6,404 nucleotides of DNA from Omnitrophica WOR_2 bacterium GWA2_47_8 (GTDB lineage Bacteria; Omnitrophota; Gorgyraeia; Zapsychrales; GWA2-47-8): the NCBI GenBank assembly GCA_001805375.1, contig MHFY01000090.1:341-6744 (forward strand). The letters run 5' to 3'. Position 1 is the stretch's first letter; every line of letters starts with the position of its first letter. Shown piece by piece: positions 1 to 5,396 of the stretch. Below the pieces are notes generated by a model, which did not search any database, was not told where the DNA came from, and saw nothing but the letters and a program-made list of their open reading frames with translations. The position numbers and the translations under genes are program-made.

Positions 1-1
1 T

Positions 2-706
2 GCCCAGGAGGCGATGAAAACATTACAGCGCGCTCCTCTTATTGAGGACGAATCTATCGACGTGATTGTTTCAAACTGCGTACTTAATCTTGTTCGCCCT
101 GAGGATAAGCGCGAGCTTTTCCGCGAAATGCACCGGGTTTTGAGAAAAGGTGGGCGGGTAGCCATCTCCGATATTGTTTCCGATGAGTTTGTTCCGGATA
201 AACTTCAGAAGGATACAAAGCTTTGGAGTGGATGCATCTCCGGAGCGTTTCAAGAAAGAGAATTTCTCAAGGCCTTTGAGGAATCGGGATTCTATGGAAT
301 CAAAATCGGGAAATTTGATGAAAGGCCTTGGCGAATTGTTCAAGGAATCGAATTTCGTTCAATCACGATTACGGCATACAAGGGCAAAGAAGGCCCGTGC
401 TGGGAGCGAAACCATGCGGTGATCTACAAAGGCCCCTGGAAACAAGTCGTTGATGACGACGGCCATATTTTAAAGCGTGGAGTCAGAACCGCAGTCTGTG
501 ATAAGACCTATCAGATTTATTCGAATGTGCCTTACGAGAACGAATTTATTTTAGTTCCACCATCAAAGGACATTCCCTTATCAAAAGCAAAATCTTTCGA
601 TTGTCATCGTATCGCAGAGCGCGATCCCCGGGAAACGAAAGGGAAACGCTATAAAAAAACAACGAAGGCCCTATCCGCATGTATGGACGGGGGAGGGTGC
701 TGCTAG
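2..706 (+). CDS. arsM: ArsM-like arsenite S-adenosylmethionine methyltransferase, C-terminal part (5' partial)
   Basis: The enzyme transfers methyl groups from SAM to trivalent arsenic in the cytoplasm. The reading frame is open to the left edge, so the gene starts outside the window and the first ATG at 14 is probably internal; SAM motif I and the N-terminal cysteines are missing. Visible are the post-II region DVIVSNCVLNLV (Cys codon 77-79), the VLRKGGRVAISDIV motif, and SGCISGAF (Cys codon 233-235). These two cysteines match conserved arsenic-binding positions of ArsM/AS3MT. The C-terminal domain (GIEFRSITITAYKGKEGPCWERN onward, FDCHRIAERDPRETKG) is that of the long ArsM form, and the protein ends in a Cys-rich tail (one Cys, then GGGCC). 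The arsS and glycosyltransferase genes downstream support an arsenosugar role. The last 76 bases lie in the first copy of a 160-bp tandem duplication but remain in frame. Family assignment is firm; substrate is inferred. Confidence 0.88.
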   Translation, partial: AQEAMKTLQRAPLIEDESIDVIVSNCVLNLVRPEDKRELFREMHRVLRKGGRVAISDIVSDEFVPDKLQKDTKLWSGCISGAFQEREFLKAFEESGFYGIKIGKFDERPWRIVQGIEFRSITITAYKGKEGPCWERNHAVIYKGPWKQVVDDDGHILKRGVRTAVCDKTYQIYSNVPYENEFILVPPSKDIPLSKAKSFDCHRIAERDPRETKGKRYKKTTKALSACMDGGGCC

Positions 707-708
707 TC

Positions 709-747
709 CGGTTTTCTCATCGATTAGGTGAATCGATAAGAAAACCG
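709..747. repeat. hairpin H1 (17-bp stem, 5-nt loop)
   Basis: Stem 709-725 pairs with 731-747, loop AGGTG (726-730). The only imperfection is C718 opposite A738. It begins three bases after the arsM stop codon. The duplicate lies at 869-907. Confidence 0.9.
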
Positions 748-775
748 CTTTGGACGCATGGGGTTGCATCCAAAG
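748..775. repeat. hairpin H2 (11-bp stem, 6-nt loop)
   Basis: Stem CTTTGGACGCA (748-758) pairs with TGCATCCAAAG (765-775), loop 759-764, with one mismatch C755 opposite A768. It abuts H1 with no spacer and is followed by GTTTTG-like sequence, only a weak terminator tail. The duplicate lies at 908-935. Confidence 0.87.
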
Positions 776-868
776 TTTTGCGCCCGCGTTGGAAACGAAA
801 GGGAAACGCTATAAAAAAACAACGAAGGCCCTATCCGCATGTATGGACGGGGGAGGGTGCTGCTAGTC

Positions 869-907
869 CGGTTTTCTCATCGATTAGGTGAATCGATAAG
901 AAAACCG
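869..907. repeat. hairpin H1', duplicate of H1
   Basis: Identical to 709-747, inside copy 2 of the 160-bp duplication, with the same single C-A mismatch. Confidence 0.9.
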
Positions 908-935
908 CTTTGGACGCATGGGGTTGCATCCAAAG
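908..935. repeat. hairpin H2', duplicate of H2
   Basis: Identical to 748-775, inside copy 2. It is immediately followed by the next hairpin at 936. Confidence 0.87.
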
Positions 936-966
936 TTTTGCGCCCGCGTTTTAACAGGGCGCAAAA
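936..966. repeat. perfect inverted repeat TTTTGCGCCC / GGGCGCAAAA
   Basis: The 10-bp arms at 936-945 and 957-966 pair perfectly around an 11-nt loop. The left arm lies in copy 2 of the duplication and the right arm outside it, so in copy 1 the left arm has no partner. The T-rich side is 5' and the A-rich side 3', which is opposite to a terminator on either strand. Confidence 0.9.
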
Positions 967-978
967 GACAACCCCTGG

Positions 979-1006
979 GGTACAAATGGAAAAACCCATT
1001 TGCACC
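979..1006. repeat. hairpin H3 (11-position stem, 6-nt loop)
   Basis: Arms 979-989 and 996-1006, core CAAATGG with CCATTTG, loop 990-995. The single imperfection is A982 opposite C1003. A separate 11-bp palindrome, ACCCCTGGGGT (971-981), overlaps its left base, so the two are mutually exclusive folds. Confidence 0.85.
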
Positions 1007-1021
1007 ACAGCCTCCGCGAGG

Positions 1022-1048
1022 GCATTTCTCATTGGTGATGAGAAATGC
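1022..1048. repeat. hairpin H4 (perfect 11-bp stem, TGGTG loop)
   Basis: GCATTTCTCAT (1022-1032) pairs perfectly with ATGAGAAATGC (1038-1048) around TGGTG. It shares the TTTCTCAT arm and GGTG loop with H1, as though it were a shorter relative. Confidence 0.92.
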
Positions 1049-1061
1049 GGGCTAGCCTGGA

Positions 1062-1080
1062 GACGAACGACAAGTTCGTC
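1062..1080. repeat. hairpin H5 (perfect 7-bp stem, GACAA loop)
   Basis: GACGAAC (1062-1068) pairs with GTTCGTC (1074-1080). Flanking bases can extend the stem imperfectly. It lies 20 bases upstream of the Shine-Dalgarno site of the PiT gene, so it could influence access to it. Confidence 0.85.
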
Positions 1081-1097
1081 CCTGGCAGTATCCGGAC

Positions 1098-1104
1098 AAA
1101 GGAG
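1098..1104 (+). promoter_or_regulatory. Shine-Dalgarno site that decides the PiT start
   Basis: AAAGGAG ends 9 bases before ATG 1114 and 3 bases before ATG 1108. The spacing favours 1114. It argues against the earlier in-frame ATG at 1045, which lies inside hairpin H4. Confidence 0.7.
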
Positions 1105-1113
1105 CGGATGCTG

Positions 1114-2259
1114 ATGATTTGGACCGGGATCGTTGCCATTGCAGTTTTGATCGTTGCCTACGCGAACGGCGCAAACGACAATTTTAAAGGCGTGGCTACC
1201 CTCATTGGCAGCGGGACCACGGATTACCGCAAGGCGCTTGCCTGGGCGACGGCAACAACATTTGCGGGGTCAGTGGCGGCCTTTTTTCTTGCCACCCGTC
1301 TGGTAATGACTTTTGCAGGCAAAGGGCTCGTTCCCGATTGTCTGATTAGCAATCCCGCTTTTCTTGCTGCCGTGGCTCTTGGAACCGGTTTGACTGTGCT
1401 GGTGGCCGCTCGTTTTGGTATTCCAATTTCCACCACCCACGGGCTTACCGGTGCGCTCGTAGGAGCGGGATTCATGGCGATCGGAACTCAGCTTGGATTC
1501 AATACCCTTGGCAAAAAATTTTTCATGCCGCTTCTTGTGAGCCCAGTCCTAGCCATAATTTTCACGGCTTCAATTTATTTTGTGATGCATCACTCAAGAA
1601 TGATATTAGGGATAACACGCAAGAGTTGTCTTTGCATTGGACAGAAAGTTATTTCGTTGGTACAACTTGGACTAGAGAACGGCCAAACCATGACCATTTC
1701 TGAAATTAAAATTCCAGGGGTCTTTGTTGGAAATGAATCAAGCTGCCAAGCAAAAGCCATTGAAACCTACGAAGGAAAATTTTTGGGAGTCAATGCCCAG
1801 ACCATCCTTGATTCTCTTCATTTTCTGAGCGCTGGAGCGGTCAGTTTTGCCCGGGGGCTCAACGACACACCTAAAATCGTAGCGTTACTTATCGCGGCCG
1901 GAGCTATGGGGCTGCAATGGAACATGTTTTTAGTAGCTTCTGTCATGGCAATCGGGGGAAAGTTTGGCGCCCGCAAGGTGGCCAGGACCGTCTCGACCAG
2001 AATTACATCGATGAATCACGGACAGGGATTTACTGCGAATCTTGTGACGGCCATTCTTGTGATTTTTGCCTCAGGATGGGGGATGCCGGTTTCAACAACT
2101 CATGTTTCCTGCGGGACGTTGTTTGGTATCGGTCTTGTGAATGGAACGGCAAACGGGAAGGTGATTTCCTCAATTCTTGGGGCATGGTTTTTGACCCTGC
2201 CGATAGCGGCGATTTTATCAGCGGGGAGTTTTTTTGTGCTTTCGCGGATAGGAGGATAA
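1114..2259 (+). CDS. PiT-family inorganic phosphate transporter (possible arsenate/phosphate permease)
   Basis: A 381-aa polytopic inner-membrane permease, related to ion-coupled phosphate uptake proteins. It shows the inverted duplication of the PiT fold: GANDNFKG (residues 19-26) with PISTTHG (104-110) in the first half, and ARGLNDTPK (N250, D251) with PVSTTHVSCG (H330) in the second. The first motif departs from the usual GAND-x-ANA form. A hydrophilic central loop (about 165-230) contains Cys172-Leu-Cys174 and Cys211. The start at 1114 is chosen from the AAAGGAG site; 1108 is possible. The stop codon directly follows the GGAGGA of arsS, so the two genes are probably co-transcribed. Its place between arsM and arsS suggests a job in phosphate supply or arsenate handling during arsenosugar formation. 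Family is certain; the transported ion is inferred. Confidence 0.9.
   Translation: MIWTGIVAIAVLIVAYANGANDNFKGVATLIGSGTTDYRKALAWATATTFAGSVAAFFLATRLVMTFAGKGLVPDCLISNPAFLAAVALGTGLTVLVAARFGIPISTTHGLTGALVGAGFMAIGTQLGFNTLGKKFFMPLLVSPVLAIIFTASIYFVMHHSRMILGITRKSCLCIGQKVISLVQLGLENGQTMTISEIKIPGVFVGNESSCQAKAIETYEGKFLGVNAQTILDSLHFLSAGAVSFARGLNDTPKIVALLIAAGAMGLQWNMFLVASVMAIGGKFGARKVARTVSTRITSMNHGQGFTANLVTAILVIFASGWGMPVSTTHVSCGTLFGIGLVNGTANGKVISSILGAWFLTLPIAAILSAGSFFVLSRIGG
2251..2256 (+). promoter_or_regulatory. Shine-Dalgarno site of arsS inside the PiT 3' end
   Basis: GGAGGA forms the last two sense codons of the PiT gene and lies 9 bases before the arsS ATG at 2266, favouring coupled translation. Confidence 0.85.
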
Positions 2260-2265
2260 ATCAAA

Positions 2266-3246
2266 ATGGAAAGTTTTCAGGAGAAAATCGAGTCGATAGG
2301 CGCTCGATTAACCAAAGGCCCCATCGAAATCTTACAGGTCAATCTTGGAAAGCTTTGTAATTTGACCTGTTCTCACTGTCATGCGGAGGCCGGACCGACA
2401 AAGACAAAAGAAAATATGGATCGGATGACTGCCGAAGCTGTGATCACTTATATGAAAAATTCAGGCGTCAAAACGCTTGATTTGACTGGCGGCGCACCGG
2501 AGATGAATCCTTATTTTCGCTATCTCGTAACAGAAGCCCGGAATTTTGGAGTTCATGTAATCGACCGCTGTAATTTGACCGTGCTTTTTCTCCCCGGGCA
2601 GGAAGATCTCGGCCAGTTTATGGCAGATAACAAGGTGGAAATTGTCGCATCACTCCCATGCTATTTACAGGAGAACGTAGATAAACAGCGCGGGAAAGGA
2701 ACTTTCGATGAATCCATCAAAGCGCTTCAGCTTTTGAATAGTCTTGGGTATGGAAAAGAAAATTCCCGCCTTGTTTTGAATCTTGTTTATAACCCAGTCG
2801 GCCCTCATCTTCCGCCCGAACAGATGGGGCTTGAGAAGGATTATAAGGAAAGGCTTCAAGAAGATTGGGACATTGTGTTTAACCGTCTTTATACAATTAC
2901 GAATATGCCCGTCACTCGTTATGCGAAATATCTCCGCACGATCAATCAATATGAATCTTATCAGGAACTCTTAGCGAATAGCTTTAACCCTGCGACTCTT
3001 GAGGGGCTTATGTGCCGGAACACGCTCAATGTCGGCTGGGACGGCAAGCTGTATGACTGTGATTTCAATCAGATGATTGGGATACAGCTGCGAAACGGCA
3101 AGCCGATGACGATTTTCGATGTTTATCTCTGGAATCTTGAAGGTAGAGCGATTGGAATTGCTAATCATTGTTTTGGTTGTACGGCGGGATGCGGTTCAAG
3201 TTGCCAGGGTGCGTTGAAAATTGATAATGAAAAGGCGAAGAGATGA
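2266..3246 (+). CDS. arsS: ArsS-type arsenosugar biosynthesis radical SAM protein
   Basis: A 326-aa cytoplasmic radical SAM enzyme of the ArsS family, thought to add the 5'-deoxyadenosyl group of SAM to a methylated arsenical and so form the arsenosugar precursor. The N-terminal signature KLCNLTCSHCHAEAGP gives the [4Fe-4S]-binding triad Cys31, Cys35 and Cys38, and DLTGGAPEMNPYF follows as the GGxP-type SAM motif. The C-terminal domain (DUF3641-like) carries MCRNTLNVGWDG (Cys250), LYDCDFNQM (Cys265) and HCFGCTAGCGSSCQG (Cys302, 305, 309, 313), likely ligands of an extra cluster. Some family members are selenoproteins; no in-frame TGA is present here. Length is normal for the family. It overlaps the glycosyltransferase start by four bases (ATGA), an operon sign. 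Identification is strong by motif; activity is by family. Confidence 0.93.
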   Translation: MESFQEKIESIGARLTKGPIEILQVNLGKLCNLTCSHCHAEAGPTKTKENMDRMTAEAVITYMKNSGVKTLDLTGGAPEMNPYFRYLVTEARNFGVHVIDRCNLTVLFLPGQEDLGQFMADNKVEIVASLPCYLQENVDKQRGKGTFDESIKALQLLNSLGYGKENSRLVLNLVYNPVGPHLPPEQMGLEKDYKERLQEDWDIVFNRLYTITNMPVTRYAKYLRTINQYESYQELLANSFNPATLEGLMCRNTLNVGWDGKLYDCDFNQMIGIQLRNGKPMTIFDVYLWNLEGRAIGIANHCFGCTAGCGSSCQGALKIDNEKAKR

Positions 3247-3908
3247 AAATCTCAGTCATTATTCCTACTTTTAATGAAGAGAGAACGATTCACGAGACTC
3301 TTGAAAATCTTTCGGCCTTTCACAAACCAGATGAAGTGATTGTCGTGGATGGAGGATCGACGGATCAAACCGTTTCACTTGCATCGGAATGGACGACGGT
3401 GATTCAAACTTCTAAGGGGAGGGCCCATCAAATGAATATCGGGTTTGGACAGGCGAAAGGGGACATCCTGCTATTTCTCCATGCGGATACGATTCTTCCT
3501 GCCGGCGGGCTTGAAACAATCCGGCAGAAAATTTCTGAAGGAGGGCATGCGGGCCGATTCCGGATGAAATTTGATGACCGCAGATGGCTTCTGCGATTTT
3601 ATGAATCCTACACTCGTTTTCATTTCTTCTCTTATGGAGACCAGGCTTTTTTTGTGACTCGGGAATTTTTTCAGAAGTTAGATGGATTTAATGAAATCGT
3701 TCCCTTTGAAGATGTCGATTTCTACAAACGGTTGCGGACGGTGACGAAGCCAGTGATTATCAAAGATTCGGTGACGACTTCAGCGCGAAGGTTTTGCGGC
3801 ATTGGATGCCTGAGGCAGAAATTTATCAATTTATTTCTGGTTGGACTTTATTATATGGGGTGGAACGTTTTTAAATATCGTGAAAAAATGTATCCGGATG
3901 TAAGATGA
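3243..3908 (+). CDS. family 2 glycosyltransferase, arsenosugar-cluster type (TIGR04283-like)
   Basis: A 221-aa GT-A fold glycosyltransferase. The N-terminus ISVIIPTFNEE starts the nucleotide-sugar domain, VVDGGSTD (residues 34-41) is the GT2 nucleotide-binding motif, LHADT (79-83) supplies the DxD-like metal site, and FEDVDFYKRL near residue 160 fits the acidic acceptor/base region. The C-terminal stretch (FINLFLVGLYYMGWNVFKY) is hydrophobic and may associate with the membrane. Members of this subfamily often sit next to arsS and are named arsenosugar biosynthesis glycosyltransferases. The start codon overlaps the arsS stop (ATGA), so translation is probably coupled. The donor and acceptor are not shown by the sequence; a role in building the sugar part of an arsenosugar, or in a linked lipid, is inferred from context. 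Confidence 0.88.
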   Translation: MKISVIIPTFNEERTIHETLENLSAFHKPDEVIVVDGGSTDQTVSLASEWTTVIQTSKGRAHQMNIGFGQAKGDILLFLHADTILPAGGLETIRQKISEGGHAGRFRMKFDDRRWLLRFYESYTRFHFFSYGDQAFFVTREFFQKLDGFNEIVPFEDVDFYKRLRTVTKPVIIKDSVTTSARRFCGIGCLRQKFINLFLVGLYYMGWNVFKYREKMYPDVR

Positions 3909-3920
3909 AGCGGACTTGAT

Positions 3921-4715
3921 ATGACGAAATTATGGATTGAAGTAATCGCTTTAGGTTTTATTTTCTGGCTTGAGGGATTATTCCCGCTTTTTCAGGACAG
4001 GACACAACGCTTTCGCCATGCTGGGCGAAATCTGAGCATGGGTGCGATCAACGGACTCTTGGTCGGATTTTTATTTTCAGGAATCACGCTTCAAGTGATT
4101 CGGATGGGCCAGGCAAAGCAATGGGGGATTCTCTATGTCCTAGGCGATTCAGGTTGGGAGAGGGGATTTGTTGCAATTCTTCTTTTTGATCTTTGGATGT
4201 ATCTCTGGCACCGGGCCAATCATCGCATTCCTTTTCTGTGGCGTTTCCACCGGACCCACCACTCCGATACGGAAATGGACTGCACTTCAGCATTGCGGTT
4301 TCATTTCGGGGAAATTGCGTTTTCCTCGGTTTTGCGCTTGCTTGTGATTCCGCTAATCGGTATAAGTTATTCAGAACTTCTCATCTATGAAATCATCCTT
4401 CAACCCGTCATTATTTTTCATCACAGCAATGTCTCGCTGCCTGAAAAAATCGACCGTATTGGACGTGCCGTGATCGTGACTCCCAACATGCACCGCGTCC
4501 ATCACTCCCAGATTCAAACGGAAACCGACTCCAATTATTCCAGTATTTTCTCCTGGTGGGACCGTTTCGCCGGTACGTTTAAACGAAGAGAGAATACGCG
4601 AGCGATTGTCTATGGACTTGCGTATTTCCGAGAACTTCAATGGCAGTCTCTCGCGGGAATGCTGCGAACACCCTTTGCCCGTTTCACAAAACAACAAAAC
4701 CAAGGAGAAGTGTAA
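3921..4715 (+). CDS. fatty acid hydroxylase / sterol desaturase family membrane protein
   Basis: A 264-aa integral membrane protein of the di-iron hydroxylase superfamily, which oxidises lipid C-H bonds using O2. The His boxes are present: HRANH (H97, H101), HRTHH (H110, H113, H114), FHHSN (H167, H168) and MHRVHH (H191, H194, H195), followed by the conserved NYSSIFSWWDRFAGTF. Hydrophobic segments lie near 5-23, 42-60, 82-96 and 131-166. It begins 12 bases after the glycosyltransferase stop with only a weak ribosome site, so translation may depend on the upstream gene. It is the last gene of the tight block. The substrate cannot be read from the sequence; since the neighbours are arsenosugar genes, a membrane lipid or arsenolipid is a speculative candidate. 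Confidence 0.9.
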   Translation: MTKLWIEVIALGFIFWLEGLFPLFQDRTQRFRHAGRNLSMGAINGLLVGFLFSGITLQVIRMGQAKQWGILYVLGDSGWERGFVAILLFDLWMYLWHRANHRIPFLWRFHRTHHSDTEMDCTSALRFHFGEIAFSSVLRLLVIPLIGISYSELLIYEIILQPVIIFHHSNVSLPEKIDRIGRAVIVTPNMHRVHHSQIQTETDSNYSSIFSWWDRFAGTFKRRENTRAIVYGLAYFRELQWQSLAGMLRTPFARFTKQQNQGEV

Positions 4716-4717
4716 CC

Positions 4718-4795
4718 ATGGGAATTCTATACCGGAGGGTGTTATGGCAGCTTACCAGTGTCCTGTTTGTGACAATGAAATCCCGAGAGATCTGA
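4718..4795 (+). CDS. possible 25-codon overlapping small frame (doubtful)
   Basis: AAGGAG (4702-4707), at the end of the hydroxylase gene, lies 10 bases upstream of ATG 4718. That ATG opens a 25-codon frame (MGILYRRVLWQ...) running out of frame across the start of the next gene to TGA 4793-4795. It could be a leader peptide, or the Shine-Dalgarno site may only keep ribosomes loaded for ATG 4744. No family resemblance is seen, and it may well not be real. Confidence 0.2.
   Translation: MGILYRRVLWQLTSVLFVTMKSREI
4734..4739 (+). promoter_or_regulatory. Shine-Dalgarno site for the 59-aa CxxC protein
   Basis: GGAGGG lies four bases before ATG 4744 and fixes the start there. The frame is open upstream to an ATG at 4606, but that part overlaps the hydroxylase gene and has no resemblance to a protein. 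Confidence 0.7.
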
Positions 4796-4923
4796 TTATT
4801 TTTTTGAATCATACGAATGAGCACATTATTGAGGCGATCAAAAAAAAGAATCCTGAGTGGGTTACATCCGATGGGGCATGCAATCGCTGTGTTGAGTATT
4901 ATGAAAGCCAGTTCAAAAAATAA
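4744..4923 (+). CDS. 59-aa CxxC / histidine protein, putative metal-binding, function unknown
   Basis: A small acidic-to-neutral cytoplasmic protein with no signal peptide. The N-terminus MAAYQCPVCDNEIPRD carries Cys6 and Cys9; a middle helix has His23 and His27 (HTNEH); the C-terminal GACNRCVEYYES carries Cys46 and Cys49. Two CxxC pairs and an HxxxH pair would suit a zinc ribbon or another metal or thiol site, though no metal is proven. The clean codon frame, the good Shine-Dalgarno site and the tight fit between neighbours (28 bases after the hydroxylase, 14 before the DsrE-like gene) argue that it is real. I do not recognise a named family. Given the arsenic context, binding of arsenite or zinc are both possible and neither is shown. 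Confidence 0.8.
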   Translation: MAAYQCPVCDNEIPRDLIIFLNHTNEHIIEAIKKKNPEWVTSDGACNRCVEYYESQFKK

Positions 4924-4937
4924 AGAGGGAAGATAGG

Positions 4938-5314
4938 ATGATAAAAAAGGTCGGACTGTTCGTCATTTGTTTGCTTTTAACGCAGTCTGCTTTCGCAGAC
5001 GCGGGGAAATGCCTGATTATTTTACAGGCCGGCAAAGAAAGCCATGAAGGGATGGCGCGGGCGGTCCATGACCTGTTTTATTCCAAAGAACTTAAAGAGC
5101 ATGGGCATAAGGCGGCTCTGGTTTTTGATGGTCCGGAACCGTGTGGGGGGAAGAATGGACAAATTCCGAATCGCAGAACATGCTGAAACCCAGGTATGAA
5201 GAATTGAGGAAAACGGGTATTACGCAGGGAATCTGTGATTTTTGTGCAAACGCTTTTCAGGTGAAAGATAAACTTAAGACGCAGAAACAGGAATTCATCG
5301 CCGAGTATCGCTAA
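4938..5314 (+). pseudogene. secreted DsrE-like protein disrupted by a single-base frameshift
   Basis: The start at 4938 follows AGAGGGA (4924-4930). The first 65 codons give a signal peptide (MIKKVGLFVICLLLTQSAFA, cleavage near 20/21) and a DsrE-like beginning, KCLIILQAGKESHEGMARAVHDL...KAALVFDG. In that frame the protein then ends in unrelated residues and a stop at 5184-5186. One base is missing after 5131: continuing from 5132 in the other frame gives SGTVWGEEWTNSESQNMLKPRYEEL...GICDFCANAFQVKDK...EYR with stop TAA 5312-5314. Repaired, it is 125 aa with a CDFC pair (Cys100, Cys103 of the restored protein), as in secreted DsrE/DsrF-like proteins. A lost G in a GGG run is the simplest explanation. 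It may be a sequencing error or a real inactivation. A role in sulfur or thiol transfer in the periplasm is inferred from the family. Confidence 0.78.
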
Positions 5315-5380
5315 GTATGCGGATCAAGGTTATCAGTTGGAAATTCTTTAACCTGTAGTTTCTCAATTAACCCATAACCA

Positions 5381-5390
5381 AAAGGAGGAA
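5381..5390 (+). promoter_or_regulatory. orphan strong Shine-Dalgarno site
   Basis: AAAGGAGGAA is near-perfect, but no ATG, GTG or TTG opens a frame at a usable distance; the only candidate is an ATT at 5396 giving a 7-codon frame that stops at TAG 5420. It looks like the remnant of a gene whose body has been lost. Confidence 0.55.
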
Positions 5391-5396
5391 TAAATA

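Larger units (their letters stand above)
631..790. repeat. 160-bp perfect tandem duplication, copy 1
   Basis: Bases 631-790 are identical to 791-950 with no gap between copies. This copy contains the last 24 sense codons and the stop of the arsM-like gene plus two hairpins (709-747 and 748-775). Extending the alignment by one base on either side breaks the match, and no microhomology is seen at the junction. An assembly artefact is possible and read data would settle it. Confidence 0.97.
791..950. repeat. 160-bp perfect tandem duplication, copy 2 (carries an arsM 3' fragment)
   Basis: Exact second copy of 631-790. Its first 76 bases (791-866) are a detached copy of the arsM 3' end; because 160 is not a multiple of three it is out of frame with the intact gene and has no start, so it is not a functional gene. 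Its right edge joins the downstream sequence through a perfect 10-bp stem (936-945 with 957-966), so the right junction is the ancestral one. Copy 1 joins arsM seamlessly on its left. The ancestor therefore had a single unit. Confidence 0.95.
707..1085. other. gene-free stretch made of adjacent inverted repeats (hairpin array)
   Basis: No convincing gene lies between the arsM stop and the PiT start. Instead the sequence is a chain of inverted repeats: 709-747, 748-775, their duplicates 869-907 and 908-935, then 936-966, a palindrome at 971-981, 979-1006, a short 4-bp stem at 1011-1021, 1022-1048, the palindrome GGCTAGCC at 1050-1057, and 1062-1080. Outside the duplicated arsM end the spacers are 0-15 bases. 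None is followed by a convincing run of T, so a simple Rho-independent terminator is not shown. It could be a structured RNA, a leader controlling the PiT gene, stacked 3' ends, or a cluster of small palindromic elements. The structures are read directly; the role is unknown. Confidence 0.75.

Noticed and set aside
936..966. Rho-independent terminator
   Set aside because: The T tract is on the 5' arm and the A tract on the 3' arm, the reverse of a terminator on both strands.
707..1085. Integron attC sites or a mobile element with terminal repeats
   Set aside because: No attC core (GTTRRRY) pairs, no integrase or transposase gene, and no flanking target-site duplication.
1045..1113. N-terminal extension of the PiT protein from ATG 1045
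   Set aside because: It would be translated through hairpins H4 and H5, has no ribosome site, and adds a hydrophilic tail before a normal first membrane segment.
679..1114. Two overlapping frames (679-891, 839-1114) that repeat the same 37-residue peptide
   Set aside because: They arise only because the 160-bp duplication repeats one frame across hairpins; there is no ribosome site and no protein-like composition.
5121..5150. Programmed -1 frameshift in the DsrE-like gene
   Set aside because: No slippery heptamer is in the right phase: slipping at the T run (5122-5126) gives an immediate TGA, and no pause structure is evident.
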